Numbered from the stretch's first letter, positions 16,716 through 27,252 are shown. The stretch: 64,000 bases of DNA from Clostridia bacterium (GCA_026418275.1 JAOABQ010000013.1:62001-126000); one strand, 5' to 3'. Notes: generated by a model not told the origin, from the letters alone. Numbers and translations are program-made.

Positions 16716-18503
16716 ATGCGGAAAAAAATTTTCCTATACTATGTTGTTTTAATCGTTATTGCCGTATCGGTTACAGGTTTTTTCACCTCGCAAATTGCTC
16801 AGAAATTCTATAAATATGAAGTAGAGGAAAAGCTTAAAACTGCTTCAACCATGATTGAATATTATATTGGAGAAAAACTGAATCAAAATCGTAAAATTGA
16901 TTATAACGAAACCGCACATATACTCTCAACGGTTTTAAGCAAAGCACCTTTAAGCAATACTACACACGAAAACACATATCGCATTACCTTCATTGATTTT
17001 AAAGGAAATGTCCTTGGTGAATCGGATACAAATTACCACAAAATGCCTAACCATTCGGATCGTAAAGAAATTCAGGAAGCAATCAAAGGAAAAGTCGGTA
17101 AAGATATAAGATTCAGCCAAACCATGGGTTATGATCACCTGTATGTTGCAACCCCCTTCCAAAAGGCCGGTATCATTGTCCGCATATCGGTTCCTTTAGT
17201 TCAATTGAAAAATATCGATAGAATTATATTTTATTATACTATTATCAGTATCCTTGCAGGTCTATTTATTACAACCCTGCTTGCTCTAAGATTTTCATCT
17301 TCCATAACCAAGCCTATTAATGAATTTATTCTAATGGCAAAGGAAATATCAAACGGCAATTACTCCAAAAGAGTTGACATTAAATCAAACTATGAGCTGG
17401 GTCAGCTTGCAGAAAGCTTCAACGGCATGGCATCCGAACTGGAAAAAAGTATTGAATCCATGCGGGATAAAAACATCAAGGTTGACTCTATTATTAACAG
17501 TATGACCAGCGGGATTGTTGCTGTAGACAGTAAATTTAAAATTATTCTGATTAACTCCAAAGCCTGTGAAATGTTTAATATCTCCAACGGACCTGGAGCC
17601 ATTGACATTAATATTATTGAATTAATACGAAATAATAGGATCAATCTTTTTCTTAAGGAAACCATGGATCAAAACATTCCAGATGTTAATGAAATTATCA
17701 TCGGCCCACCTGAAGACAAAGTTCTTAGAATTCTAACCAGTCCTATTAAATCGCCTGATTTATCCAATAAGAATGCAGGAGCTATTGCTACCATCCAGGA
17801 TATAACCAATATAAAAAAGTTGGAACAAATCAGAACCGAATTTGTGTCCAATGTTACACATGAGTTAAAGACCCCCCTCACTTCCATACGGGGTTTTATA
17901 GAAACATTAAAGAACGGTGCCATCAACGATAAAAATGTAGCAGATAAGTTCATGGAAATTATTGACATAGAAGCAGAAAGACTATCCATGCTCATTAACG
18001 ATATTCTTCAACTGTCTGAAATAGAATCTAAGCAAAAGGATATTCATATCGGAACGTATAACCTCAAACCGATTATCCAGGAGACCATCGAAATCTTACA
18101 GGGTCTCGCAAAGAAAAAGGACATTTCCCTCACACATGATTTGGATGATGAAGTAAAGATCATTGCTAATAAAGACCGCATCAAGCAAATGATGATCAAT
18201 CTTATAGATAATGCAATTAAATATAACGTAGAAGGTGGAAGTGTACATGTAAAAACCTTCAAGTCCGAAGGGAGCCTCTCAATCATTGTAAAAGATACGG
18301 GAATCGGGATTGAAGAAGAGCACCTTATTCGGATTTTTGAAAGGTTTTACAGGGTAGATAAGGGAAGATCCCGGAATTTAGGAGGAACAGGCCTTGGTCT
18401 TTCTATCGTAAAACATATCGTAAATTTATATAATGGGGATATAAAAGTAAATAGTACCCTTGGAAAGGGCTCTGAGTTTATTATCCGTTTTCCTGTCAAT
18501 TAA
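16716..18503 (+). CDS. phoR: PhoR-type sensor histidine kinase
   Basis: The 595-aa membrane kinase has TM1 (residues 7-25), an extracytoplasmic sensor loop (30-170), TM2 (about 173-195) and HAMP (196-250). A PAS domain (250-350) leads to a HisKA with His382 in VSNVTHELKTPLTSIRG, and an HATPase with N box NLIDNAIKYN, G1 VKDTGIGI and G2 GGTGLGLSIVKHIV. This matches PhoR of Firmicutes. Autophosphorylation and transfer to the adjacent regulator are expected when phosphate is scarce. A GGGG tract overlapping the end of phoP acts as its ribosome site. Confidence 0.9.
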   Translation: MRKKIFLYYVVLIVIAVSVTGFFTSQIAQKFYKYEVEEKLKTASTMIEYYIGEKLNQNRKIDYNETAHILSTVLSKAPLSNTTHENTYRITFIDFKGNVLGESDTNYHKMPNHSDRKEIQEAIKGKVGKDIRFSQTMGYDHLYVATPFQKAGIIVRISVPLVQLKNIDRIIFYYTIISILAGLFITTLLALRFSSSITKPINEFILMAKEISNGNYSKRVDIKSNYELGQLAESFNGMASELEKSIESMRDKNIKVDSIINSMTSGIVAVDSKFKIILINSKACEMFNISNGPGAIDINIIELIRNNRINLFLKETMDQNIPDVNEIIIGPPEDKVLRILTSPIKSPDLSNKNAGAIATIQDITNIKKLEQIRTEFVSNVTHELKTPLTSIRGFIETLKNGAINDKNVADKFMEIIDIEAERLSMLINDILQLSEIESKQKDIHIGTYNLKPIIQETIEILQGLAKKKDISLTHDLDDEVKIIANKDRIKQMMINLIDNAIKYNVEGGSVHVKTFKSEGSLSIIVKDTGIGIEEEHLIRIFERFYRVDKGRSRNLGGTGLGLSIVKHIVNLYNGDIKVNSTLGKGSEFIIRFPVN

Positions 18504-18616
18504 GCCCTTTACAATGTTTTGTTTCATAAAAAAGTATTGCAAGTCTTTCCAATTTGTCATATGATGGTTAATATATTCATAATTTATTCTAAAGATAATT
18601 ATGAAAAGACGGAATG

Positions 18617-18660
18617 AGCGATTTCCAGTACACAGCGCAAAGATTTTTCTGGAAATTGCT
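18617..18660. repeat. 12-bp inverted repeat upstream of lipoprotein gene
   Basis: AGCGATTTCCAG (18617-18628) pairs with CTGGAAATTGCT (18649-18660) with a single G-U. It ends 33 bp before the next ATG. It may be an operator or leader hairpin; no T run follows. Confidence 0.45.
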
Positions 18661-18693
18661 TACTGATTTATTTTATTGTAAAGGGGCATTTAA

Positions 18694-19362
18694 ATGAAAA
18701 AAATTCGAATCTTGCTTTTGTTTACTCTCATTGGGATAATGACTTTAACCTCGTCTTGCATGATGCCTAATTTATCTACTGCGAAAGCAGACCCTGGAAA
18801 GTTTGAGGGAAATACTTATAAGAACGATTATTTCGGGTTGAGTCTTCAAATTCCTAAGGATTGGTCTATTCAGGATGAAGCGGCAAAAAAAGAACTTACG
18901 GAAAAAGGTAAGGAAGCAATTGCCGGAGACGATGAAAAAAAGAAAAAAGCCTTGGACTCTAGTGATGCAAAAACGCTTAACCTTGTGGTGGCTTTTAAAT
19001 ATCCACAAAATCAAGAACCCCTTGGGACCTTCAATTCTAACTTTATGAGTGTAGCAGAAAAAATTAGTCTGCTTACAGGAACTAAAGTAAAAACGGGAAA
19101 GGATTACTTTAAATACGCACGTAAGCTTCTTGAATCCACCCAGATCCCATATAACTTTGATAAGGAAATGTATACTGAAACCGTTGGCGGTAAGAAATTC
19201 GATGTTATGGAAGTGAATGTAGATGTAAACGGAGTAACATTATACCAAAAATACTATTGCCGGATTATAAAAAGCTACGCACTTGTATTCATCACTTCCT
19301 ATTCTACCGAGGATCAGTTGGATGAAACCAGTAAAATTTTACAAACCGTCAAATTCAAATAA
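18694..19362 (+). CDS. Secreted lipoprotein of unknown function (PsbP-like fold suspected)
   Basis: The 222-aa product begins KKIRILLLFTLIGIMTLTSSC, a lipoprotein signal with lipidated Cys22. The mature part reads NDYFGLSLQIPKDWSIQDE early, the typical opening of small clostridial lipoproteins with a PsbP/DUF1795-type beta fold, and contains a lysine-rich insert (residues 70-90). TGTAAAGGGG lies 7 bases before the ATG. Placement directly after phoR suggests but does not prove a phosphate-related role. No motif gives a function. Confidence 0.75.
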   Translation: MKKIRILLLFTLIGIMTLTSSCMMPNLSTAKADPGKFEGNTYKNDYFGLSLQIPKDWSIQDEAAKKELTEKGKEAIAGDDEKKKKALDSSDAKTLNLVVAFKYPQNQEPLGTFNSNFMSVAEKISLLTGTKVKTGKDYFKYARKLLESTQIPYNFDKEMYTETVGGKKFDVMEVNVDVNGVTLYQKYYCRIIKSYALVFITSYSTEDQLDETSKILQTVKFK

Positions 19363-19378
19363 CATTCATTTTATAAAT

Positions 19379-19422
19379 AAAGCAAAAGCAGGTTTGGAAA
19401 ACCAACCTGCTTTTGCTTTATT
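19379..19422. terminator. Bidirectional intrinsic terminator
   Basis: AGCAAAAGCAGGTT-GG (19381-19397, one bulged T) pairs with CCAACCTGCTTTTGCT (19402-19417), then TTATTTAT. It separates the convergent lipoprotein and clpE-like genes. Confidence 0.85.
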
Positions 19423-19433
19423 TATAACCATAT

Positions 19434-21746
19434 TTACATGAATATCAAATGATCCGCTTCCACATCTACAATTACCTTGCTTCCTTCTGCGTACCTGCCT
19501 CTTAAGAACAGTTCTGACAACTCGTCTTCAATATATTTCTGAATTGTTCTTCTTAAAGGTCTTGCTCCATACTTGACGTCATATCCCTTTTCAAGTATGA
19601 ATCCCTTAGCTGCATCTGTCACATTTAAGTCCATATTCTTAATAGAAACTTCTTCCCGAACTTCATTGAGCATCAATTCAATAATCTGCTTAAGTTCTTC
19701 TCTTCCAAGTTCGGTAAATACAATGGTTTCATCCACCCTGTTTAAAAACTCAGGTCTAAAAATGTCTTTAAGTACATCCTTGACCCTTGTTTCAAGAACC
19801 CTGTAATTATCATTTCCAAAACCGATTCCATTGGATTTGAGACTGGTTCCCGCATTCGAGGTCATAATAATAACCGTGTTCTCAAAGTTTACTGTTCTAC
19901 CGTGGCTATCCGTCAGCCTTCCATCCTCAAGGATTTGCAAGAGCATATTGAATACATCCGGGTGTGCTTTTTCTATCTCATCCAACAATATAACCGAATA
20001 GGGCTTTCTACGGATCTTTTCGGTTAGCTGTCCCCCATCATCATATCCAATATAACCCGGCGGTGATCCAATTAGTTTAGACACCGTATGCTTTTCCATA
20101 TATTCCGACATATCAAGCCTAATCAAGGCTTCTTCACTGTCAAACAACTCTCTTGCAAGGGCCCTTACCAGCTCTGTTTTCCCTACCCCTGTAGGTCCGA
20201 CAAATATAAAAGACGACGGCTTCCTTTTCTTTTTAAGGCCAGCCCTGTTTCTTCTAATCGCTTTTGCAACACTCCTCACCGCCTCGTCCTGACCTATAAG
20301 TGTTTTATGCAGCCTTTCTTCAAGGTTAAGAAGCTTTTGCGTCTCAATTTCGGTAAGCCTTTGAACAGGGATTTTAGTCCATGCTTCTATAACATAAGCA
20401 ACATCTTCTACCGTAATTTCAGCATCCTTGTTTTTTTCTTCAAGATCTTTAATTTGCTCTAAAAGTTTACATTCATGCACTTTTAAATCGGCAGCCTTCT
20501 GATAATCCTCGATAGAATCTGCTGAGATGGCAGTTTCCTTTTCCTCCTGAACCTTTTTTAGCTCCTCTTTCAAAGCTTCAAGTTCGACCAGTCCTACATT
20601 TTTGAGGTTTGCCCTTGAACCAGCCTCATCAATAATATCGATAGCCTTATCCGGAAGAAAACGGTCAGTAATATACCTTTCGGAATAAATCGCAGCAGCT
20701 TTCAATACTTCATCGGATATTTTCACCTTGTGATAATTTTCATAGTACTGCCTGATACCTTTTAAAATCTCAATCGTCTCTTCCACAGAAGGTTCGTCAA
20801 CTATAACCGGTTGAAACCTTCTTTCCAGCGCCGCATCCTTTTCAATATGCTTTCTGTATTCATTTAAAGTTGTCGCTCCAACAACCTGAATTTCACCTCT
20901 TGAAAGCGCAGGCTTTAAAATGTTTGCCGCATTCATCGCACCTTCTGCTTCACCGGCCCCCATAATGTTATGAAGTTCGTCAATGACCAAGATGACATTG
21001 CCGGCCCCCTTGGCCTCCTCGATAATCCCTTTCATCCGGCTTTCAAACTGCCCACGGAACTGGGTACCGGCTACAATACTTGTCAAGTCAAGCAAATACA
21101 CTTCTGCATTAAAAAGCTTTGCCGGAACCTGCTTTTCTGCAATCCTGACAGCCAAACCTTCTGCTATGGCAGTCTTTCCCACTCCCGGTTCTCCAATTAA
21201 AACAGGATTGTTCTTTGTTCTCCGGTTTAAAATTTGGATTACACGGTCAATTTCCCTATGCCTGCCAATAACCCGGTCCAACTTTGCTTCTTTTGCTTGC
21301 TCGGTAAGATTGGATCCATACATATCCAAATACTTTCTTTTTTTACTTGGCTTCTTTTCCTGCGTCTTTGTCCTGGTATTGTTTTTTCCATCCTCTACAG
21401 CCTCTTTAGGCTGTTCCTTAGGACCTTCCGCGTTTTCATCGCTTTTTGAGAAAGCTTTGTTTATAAAATTAAAAAATGGATTACCTTGGCTGGGAGTAAA
21501 TTTATTATTGTTCGATGTATTTATATCTGTATCATCAATATTTTCAAATAAATTTCCCATTTGTTTGCTTAAATTATCAATTTCCTCCTCGGAAATTCCC
21601 GTTTGCTCTATTATCTGATTTATAGGTCCTATGCCCTGTTTTTTTGCACATAATAAACAAAGACCCTCTTGATTCTGCTTTCCGTCTATAATCTTGGTTA
21701 CGAAAACTACGGCCATATTCTCTTTACACACAGAACACATAATCAT
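19434..21746 (-). CDS. clpE: ClpE-like AAA+ ATPase (Clp protease ATP-binding subunit)
   Basis: The 770-aa Clp/Hsp100 chaperone unfolds substrates for ClpP. It lacks the usual double Clp_N repeats. Instead residues 4-36 are a zinc ribbon with paired Cys (CSVC and CLLC), as in ClpE. A charged linker follows, then AAA-1 with Walker A GEPGVGKTAI, a UVR-like middle segment (DYQKAADLKVHECKLLEQI), and AAA-2 with Walker A GPTGVGKTEL and the C-terminal D2-small domain. AGGAG sits 9 bases before the ATG. I see no CtsR operator upstream. The name follows the zinc ribbon; a ClpC-like role is an alternative. Confidence 0.88.
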   Translation of the reverse strand: MIMCSVCKENMAVVFVTKIIDGKQNQEGLCLLCAKKQGIGPINQIIEQTGISEEEIDNLSKQMGNLFENIDDTDINTSNNNKFTPSQGNPFFNFINKAFSKSDENAEGPKEQPKEAVEDGKNNTRTKTQEKKPSKKRKYLDMYGSNLTEQAKEAKLDRVIGRHREIDRVIQILNRRTKNNPVLIGEPGVGKTAIAEGLAVRIAEKQVPAKLFNAEVYLLDLTSIVAGTQFRGQFESRMKGIIEEAKGAGNVILVIDELHNIMGAGEAEGAMNAANILKPALSRGEIQVVGATTLNEYRKHIEKDAALERRFQPVIVDEPSVEETIEILKGIRQYYENYHKVKISDEVLKAAAIYSERYITDRFLPDKAIDIIDEAGSRANLKNVGLVELEALKEELKKVQEEKETAISADSIEDYQKAADLKVHECKLLEQIKDLEEKNKDAEITVEDVAYVIEAWTKIPVQRLTEIETQKLLNLEERLHKTLIGQDEAVRSVAKAIRRNRAGLKKKRKPSSFIFVGPTGVGKTELVRALARELFDSEEALIRLDMSEYMEKHTVSKLIGSPPGYIGYDDGGQLTEKIRRKPYSVILLDEIEKAHPDVFNMLLQILEDGRLTDSHGRTVNFENTVIIMTSNAGTSLKSNGIGFGNDNYRVLETRVKDVLKDIFRPEFLNRVDETIVFTELGREELKQIIELMLNEVREEVSIKNMDLNVTDAAKGFILEKGYDVKYGARPLRRTIQKYIEDELSELFLRGRYAEGSKVIVDVEADHLIFM

Positions 21747-21931
21747 TTATATCATCTCCTATCTAAAAACTGCTAGTGGTATAAAACTAACTTCATCTGT
21801 GTATTTATATGCTTAAATTTAGTAAAAAATCAAAATCAATCCATTATAATAATTATATCCCCAATTATCTGCAAGTAAAAACAAAATTAACTTTTTGCAC
21901 CTATTTTTATCGCCACCAAATAATTTTTGTC

Positions 21932-22045
21932 CTCATGCCTCATAACGCAATTCTTTTCCAGGTTATGCGAGGCACAAACAGACGATGTGCATTATTAACA
22001 CTTTGAAAAACTTAAACCTTGCTTTGTTAAAAAATATGGATAGCA
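21932..22045 (+). repeat. Short dispersed repeat, family B copy 2
   Basis: This resembles 15868-15960. TGCCTCATAAC pairs with GTTATG-CG-AGGCA around CAATTCTTTTCCAG. TTAACACTTTGAAAAA then follows and, after a variable loop, TTTGTTAAAAA. About 14 extra bases lie between the two hairpins relative to copy 1. Confidence 0.6.
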
Positions 22046-22166
22046 TAAACTTCGCTCATAGTAAACTCATTAACAAGTATATCATATCCTGAAGCAGTGG
22101 TCTATTTCCTTACAGTATTTCTATCAATGTACCAGCATAAATAAACAAGACTACCTTTATATAAAT

Positions 22167-22232
22167 ATAAATACCTGTGTTATAGTCGGGATAGCTACCC
22201 CTTTCAACTATAACACAGGTATTTTAGTCTTT
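22167..22232 (-). terminator. Strong terminator after pit
   Basis: ATACCTGTGTTATAGT (22171-22186) and its exact complement (22207-22222) form a 16-bp stem with T-rich tracts on both sides. It lies directly beyond the pit stop. Confidence 0.85.
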
Positions 22233-22257
22233 TACTTCATTATACGGAAAGTACCAA

Positions 22258-23304
22258 TTAGATAAATAATTTTAATAATAATGCTATGATAGCACCAATA
22301 ATGGCTGTAATCGGTATGGTAAGAACCCATGCCCAAACAATACTCTTAGCCAATGCCCACCTTACTGCTGAAACTCTTTTGGAAGCACCCACACCCATGA
22401 TGGAAGTAGAAATAATATGCGTAGTACTTACAGGTGCACCAAGCCTGGTCATCGTCTCAATAACTGCTGCTGCACCTGTTTCAGCGGCAAAGCCGTTAAT
22501 GGGCTGGAGTCTGATCATATTCACTCCCATGGTTTTTATGATCTTCCATCCGCCAACAGAAGTCCCAATCCCCATTGCAATTGCACATGCCAGTATTACA
22601 GGGAAGATAGGTTCCTTTTGTCCATTATTCATATCTGCAGCCATTAAAGCAATCGTAATGATCCCCATTGATTTTTGAGCATCGTTGCCGCCATGGGCAA
22701 AAGCCATAATACCGGCAGATACAATTTGAAGCTTCGAGAACCACTTATTGACTGTATTTTGAGAAAAAGATTGGAGTACAAAATAAAGAAACTTCATCAC
22801 TAAAAACCCTAGGATAAAACCGATTAATGGAGAAGTAAAAAGTGGGATAACAACCTTCATCAAAATGCCCTTTGCCTGGAAAAACATTTTGCCCGGTTCC
22901 GGCGCTTCATACCACTTTAATACAATGGTCGAGCCTACATATGCTACAGATGAACCGATCAAGCCTCCAAACAGTGCATGGGATGAGCTGCTGGGAATTC
23001 CAAAATACCATGTTATCAAATTCCAGGTAATTGCTGCTATCAGTGTAGCAATTACAACAAATAAAACTCCCTGCTTATCCGGTATGTATTTTTCATTGAT
23101 TATTCCATTCGATATTGTTGCCGCTACCTTATGACTCATTAAAGCTCCAACGATATTCAAAACAGCAGCCATTAAAATGGCTACTCTAGGTGACAAAACC
23201 CTTGTAGAAACGGACGTAGCAATGGAATTGGCCGTATCATGGAACCCGTTAATAAAATCAAAACTTAGCGCTAGAATAATAACTATAATTACTAAACTAA
23301 GCAT
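22258..23304 (-). CDS. pit: Low-affinity inorganic phosphate transporter (PiT family)
   Basis: The 348-aa PiT permease couples phosphate (as metal phosphate) to H+ or Na+. Both inverted PiT signatures are present: DFINGFHDTANSIATSVSTR near the N-terminus and AFAHGGNDAQKSMGII in the middle. About ten membrane helices are visible. Its start overlaps the DUF47 gene by 8 bases, so the two are cotranslated. Constitutive Pit with starvation-induced Pst is the usual pairing; PHO-like boxes upstream of the pair suggest PhoP also acts here. Confidence 0.95.
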   Translation of the reverse strand: MLSLVIIVIILALSFDFINGFHDTANSIATSVSTRVLSPRVAILMAAVLNIVGALMSHKVAATISNGIINEKYIPDKQGVLFVVIATLIAAITWNLITWYFGIPSSSSHALFGGLIGSSVAYVGSTIVLKWYEAPEPGKMFFQAKGILMKVVIPLFTSPLIGFILGFLVMKFLYFVLQSFSQNTVNKWFSKLQIVSAGIMAFAHGGNDAQKSMGIITIALMAADMNNGQKEPIFPVILACAIAMGIGTSVGGWKIIKTMGVNMIRLQPINGFAAETGAAAVIETMTRLGAPVSTTHIISTSIMGVGASKRVSAVRWALAKSIVWAWVLTIPITAIIGAIIALLLKLFI

Positions 23305-23920
23305 GTTTCATAACAATCCCTTCCACTATATTTGCTACATCTTCACAAGCATCCAATGTATTTTCAAGATATTCATAAATCTCTTTCCATTTAAGTATTT
23401 CAACTGCATCCTTTTCGAACATAAACAGCTTGGTAATAGCATCCCTGAAAATATCATCACCTTCATTTTCAATCCGGTTCACTTCAATAATTTTTTTACT
23501 CAGTTCTGTGCTTTTTTTCATATTTTTTAATTCAAGCATAACGCCATTCAGTTCATTTGTACACTTTACTATTAAACTAGCAAGCTTAATTGCTTCTTCC
23601 TTAATAGATTGTACATTAAACATTCTGAATCTATGTGCAGTGGATTCAATGGAATCAGTAATATTATCCAGTTCCTTTGCAATTAAATGAATATCTTCCC
23701 TATCAATAGGAGTAATAAAAGATCTGTTTAATTGCTTTAATATGTTATGTACATGCGTATCGCATTCATGCTCAACTTCCTCAATTGCTTTAATTTGCTC
23801 ATTTACATTGTTATAATTCCTCATCAGCTGCTCGAGCATTTCAGCACCTTTACTGCTTTTTTTCGCTGCCTCGACAAACAAATCAAAAAATTTCTCTTCT
23901 TTTGGTGTTATTCTAAACAC
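23297..23920 (-). CDS. DUF47 (PhoU-like) Pit accessory protein
   Basis: The 207-aa, all-helical protein starts at a GTG with GGGGAG four bases upstream. It has the PhoU-like DUF47 pattern: an N-terminal FRITPKEEKFFDLF, a metal-type EEVEHECDTHVHNIL helix, DREDIHLIAKELDNITDSIE, and later ENEGDDIFRDAI. Members sit next to Pit transporters and are thought to modulate them as PhoU does Pst. The 8-base overlap with pit fits this. Confidence 0.9.
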   Translation of the reverse strand: MFRITPKEEKFFDLFVEAAKKSSKGAEMLEQLMRNYNNVNEQIKAIEEVEHECDTHVHNILKQLNRSFITPIDREDIHLIAKELDNITDSIESTAHRFRMFNVQSIKEEAIKLASLIVKCTNELNGVMLELKNMKKSTELSKKIIEVNRIENEGDDIFRDAITKLFMFEKDAVEILKWKEIYEYLENTLDACEDVANIVEGIVMKHA

Positions 23921-24429
23921 TATTCTCCCCTTCTTCCTGTTTATTAAATTTAGATAAAATTTAACGAAAATTTAATGGTAAAACCCTTAATGATTATATA
24001 ATAATGTTAAGTTTTGCACAATACAACTTAACATAGAATTAACAATTGAATAATATTTTTTTAACATTCCAGGACATTTTGACAAAATATTATCTATTTT
24101 TTACCACATTATATATTCATCTGGATACATATCATTTCTACAATACTAGTATTTTAGTATCGTTTTCCCTTCTTTTATGTTCAAGATTTTTTATTTATAT
24201 TCTTTTATAAAAACACAATGTTAAATTCCATTTAACATTTTTACCCGTACTCTCTTCTGTACTCTTATATGTGACAAATGAGGCGGACATTGTCTTTAAA
24301 GCACTTATCAAAGTATTTTATGATTAAGATTCTATTTCATTTAAACCTCCGTTTAAAAGTTCCTGAATTCAAAAAGGAAGTATGAATATAAAATCCATAC
24401 TTCCCTACACGAATACATTTTTCATTCGT
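23921..24429. promoter_or_regulatory. Upstream region of DUF47-pit with PHO-like repeats
   Basis: No ORF is supported. On the plus strand TTAACA occurs at 24028, 24039 and 24061 (11 and 22 bp steps), and TTAACG/TTAATG at 23961 and 23972. On the minus strand TATAAT (23993-23998) lies six bases from one TTAACA. A 9-bp inverted repeat AATGTTAAA/TTTAACATT spans 24217-24239. Most boxes point opposite to those at pstC, so repression is as plausible as activation. Confidence 0.5.
24371..24405 (-). terminator. Intrinsic terminator after uvrA
   Basis: GGAAGTATG (24376-24384) pairs with CATACTTCC (24396-24404); the minus strand then reads TTTTTGAATT. Confidence 0.8.
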
Positions 24430-27252
24430 TTATAGAATTTTTTTCAAGAAATGGCCTGTATAGGATTGTTTTACCTTTATAATCTTCTCAGGCGTTCCTT
24501 CTGCAACAATGGTGCCCCCCTTATTTCCCCCTTCCGGACCTAAATCAATGATGTAATCCGCAGTCTTGATAACGTCCAGGTTATGTTCAATGACCACCAC
24601 CGAATTTCCTGTATCCGCCAATCTCTGCAATATATCTACCAGCCGGTGAACATCTGCAACATGAAGCCCGGTAGTCGGTTCATCCAGTATATACATGGTA
24701 CTTCCCGTACTTCTTTTGGATAACTCGGTTGCCAGTTTGACTCTTTGCGCCTCGCCACCTGATAAGGTTGTTGAGGGCTGTCCTACTTTAATATATCCCA
24801 AACCCACGTCATATAATGTTTGAAGCTTTTTCTGAATTTTAGGTATATTCTTGAAAAATTCCAAAGCATCTTCCACTGTCATATCAAGCACTTCTGAAAT
24901 ATTTTTCCCTTTATACTTTACATCCAGGGTTTCTCTGTTATACCTTTTTCCTTTACAAACTTCACAAGGAACATAGACATCCGGTAAAAAATGCATTTCA
25001 ATTTTTATGATTCCGTCTCCGCTGCAAGCCTCACAACGTCCGCCCTTTACATTAAAACTAAACCTTCCGTTTTTATATCCTCGCATCTTCGCTTCGGTAG
25101 TTCCCGCAAAAACTTCCCTAATAGCGTCAAACACCCCGGTGTAGGTAGCCGGATTTGACCTTGGCGTCCTCCCGATAGGTGATTGATCAATATCAATTAC
25201 CTTATCGAGATACTCCAGCCCTTCCATCGCATCATGCTCTCCAGCCCGCGTTTTTGCCTTATTTAAGCTGGCAGCCAGCTTTTTATAGAGGATTTCATTG
25301 ATTAAAGAACTTTTTCCCGATCCGGAAACCCCAGTTATACAGGTAAAAACTCCAAGAGGAATCTTTACACTGATATTTTTCAAATTATTTTCCCTTGCAC
25401 CAATAATTTGGAGCCATTTGCCGTTTGGCTTCCGTCTTTCCTTCGGCACCTCTATTTTTCTTTTTCCACTTAAATACTGCCCTGTAATTGATCCCTTACA
25501 TCTTTTGATCTTCTCAATATCACCGGCACATACTACATTTCCTCCATGTATCCCTGCACCGGGTCCCATATCGATAATATAGTCTGCAGCCGCCATTGTA
25601 TCTTCATCGTGTTCTACTACGATCAACGTATTTCCCAGATCCTTTAATCTGCTCAAGGTTTTCAGCAGCTTATCGTTGTCTCTCTGGTGAAGTCCAATGC
25701 TCGGTTCGTCAAGAATATATAAAACCCCCATCAGACCGGAGCCTATTTGTGTAGCAAGACGTATGCGCTGTGCTTCGCCCCCGGACAGTGTCCCCGCAGC
25801 CCTGGACAGTGTAAGGTATTCAAGCCCTACATTAACTAAAAAACCCAATCTTGCATTGATCTCTTTAAAAATTTGATTGGCAATAATTTTTTGGTTCTCT
25901 GTTAATTCAAGACGATCAAAGAAATCTTTTGACTCAGCTATAGATTTACAGGTTATTTGGTTGATATTAAGCCCTCCTAAGGTAACCGCAAGGCTTTCTT
26001 TCTTCAATCTTGCTCCTTTGCATTCCGGGCATGGACTGCTGCTCATATATTCCTCATAATACTGCTTCATTCCTTCTGATTGGGTTTCTTTATAACGCCG
26101 TTCCACACTGGTGACAACCCCTTCAAATGCAGCCATAAATGTACCGCTGCCATACTCTCTCTCATACTCTACCTTTATCTTCTCGCCTTTTGTGCCGAAA
26201 AGAATAATATCTACAATATGGGGCGGCAGCTTCTCCACCGGCGTATCCAAGCTAAATTTATAGTGCTTTGCCAGTGCATTGATAAACATTCTGGAATATC
26301 CATCCTGATTCTCTACATTCCAACCACCAACACCAATTGCTCCCCCTGCAAGGGATTTTGACTTATCCGGTATTACAAGATCCGGATCAATCTTGGAAAG
26401 CATTCCAAGTCCGCTGCAAGTCGGACAAGCTCCAAACGGACTGTTAAAGGAAAACATTCTGGGTGCCAGCTCTTCTATACTTATTCCACAATCACTGCAT
26501 GCAAAATTTTGGCTAAAAAGGATTTCTTCCTTTCCGATTACATCAACTAATGCAATACCGCTGCTTAAATGCAGTACGGTTTCCAGGGAATCGGACAGCC
26601 TTTTTTGAATATCCGGACGAATCACAAGCCTGTCCACTACAATTTCAATCGTATGTTTTTTATTTTTATCCAGATGAATATCCGAATGGATATCCATGAC
26701 TTCCCCATCAATCCGTATCCGTACATACCCGTTCTTCTTAGCATCCTCAATCAGCTTATGGTATTCTCCCTTTCTCCCCCGGACTACAGGAGCTAATAGC
26801 TGAATTTTTGTTCCCTCTTCCAGCGCCATAATATGATCTACCATTTGATCAACAGTCTGTTGGGAGATTTCTTTTCCGCAAACATGACAGTGGGGTGTAC
26901 CAATTCTGGCATATAAAAGCCTTAAATAATCGTATATTTCGGTCACTGTGCCCACCGTCGAACGCGGATTTCTGCTGGTTGTCTTTTGATCAATAGAGAT
27001 GGCCGGGGATAAACCGTCAATATAATCAACTTCCGGTTTTTCCATCTGTCCTAAAAATTGTCTTGCATAAGCGGACAGGGACTCCACATACCGCCTCTGC
27101 CCCTCTGCATAAATGGTGTCAAAAGCCAGAGATGATTTGCCCGAACCGCTTAGTCCCGTAATGACTACAAATTTGTCCCTTGGGATTTCAACATCAATAT
27201 TTTTTAAATTATGCTCCCGCGCACCTTTTATAAATATATTATCCCTAATCAT
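24430..27252 (-). CDS. uvrA: Excinuclease ABC subunit A
   Basis: The 940-aa damage-recognition ATPase of nucleotide excision repair has two ABC modules. Walker A motifs are [14 protein letters not shown] and [14 protein letters not shown]; both signatures read LSGGEAQR. The zinc-binding insert of each half is present ([14 protein letters not shown] with CEVCKGKR), as is the UvrB-interaction segment. GGTGG lies upstream of the ATG. A LexA-type box at 27364-27377 lies about 110 bp upstream, so SOS control is likely. It stands apart from uvrB, which is 3 kb away on the same strand. Confidence 0.98.
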   Translation of the reverse strand: MIRDNIFIKGAREHNLKNIDVEIPRDKFVVITGLSGSGKSSLAFDTIYAEGQRRYVESLSAYARQFLGQMEKPEVDYIDGLSPAISIDQKTTSRNPRSTVGTVTEIYDYLRLLYARIGTPHCHVCGKEISQQTVDQMVDHIMALEEGTKIQLLAPVVRGRKGEYHKLIEDAKKNGYVRIRIDGEVMDIHSDIHLDKNKKHTIEIVVDRLVIRPDIQKRLSDSLETVLHLSSGIALVDVIGKEEILFSQNFACSDCGISIEELAPRMFSFNSPFGACPTCSGLGMLSKIDPDLVIPDKSKSLAGGAIGVGGWNVENQDGYSRMFINALAKHYKFSLDTPVEKLPPHIVDIILFGTKGEKIKVEYEREYGSGTFMAAFEGVVTSVERRYKETQSEGMKQYYEEYMSSSPCPECKGARLKKESLAVTLGGLNINQITCKSIAESKDFFDRLELTENQKIIANQIFKEINARLGFLVNVGLEYLTLSRAAGTLSGGEAQRIRLATQIGSGLMGVLYILDEPSIGLHQRDNDKLLKTLSRLKDLGNTLIVVEHDEDTMAAADYIIDMGPGAGIHGGNVVCAGDIEKIKRCKGSITGQYLSGKRKIEVPKERRKPNGKWLQIIGARENNLKNISVKIPLGVFTCITGVSGSGKSSLINEILYKKLAASLNKAKTRAGEHDAMEGLEYLDKVIDIDQSPIGRTPRSNPATYTGVFDAIREVFAGTTEAKMRGYKNGRFSFNVKGGRCEACSGDGIIKIEMHFLPDVYVPCEVCKGKRYNRETLDVKYKGKNISEVLDMTVEDALEFFKNIPKIQKKLQTLYDVGLGYIKVGQPSTTLSGGEAQRVKLATELSKRSTGSTMYILDEPTTGLHVADVHRLVDILQRLADTGNSVVVIEHNLDVIKTADYIIDLGPEGGNKGGTIVAEGTPEKIIKVKQSYTGHFLKKIL

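Larger units (their letters stand above)
21747..22257. other. Intergenic region between clpE-like gene and pit
   Basis: There is no supported ORF. It holds repeat family B copy 2 (21932-22045) and the terminator at 22167-22232; the rest is AT-rich. Confidence 0.5.

Noticed and set aside
21747-21860. CtsR operator before clpE-like gene
   Set aside because: No GGTCAAA tandem heptamers on either strand.
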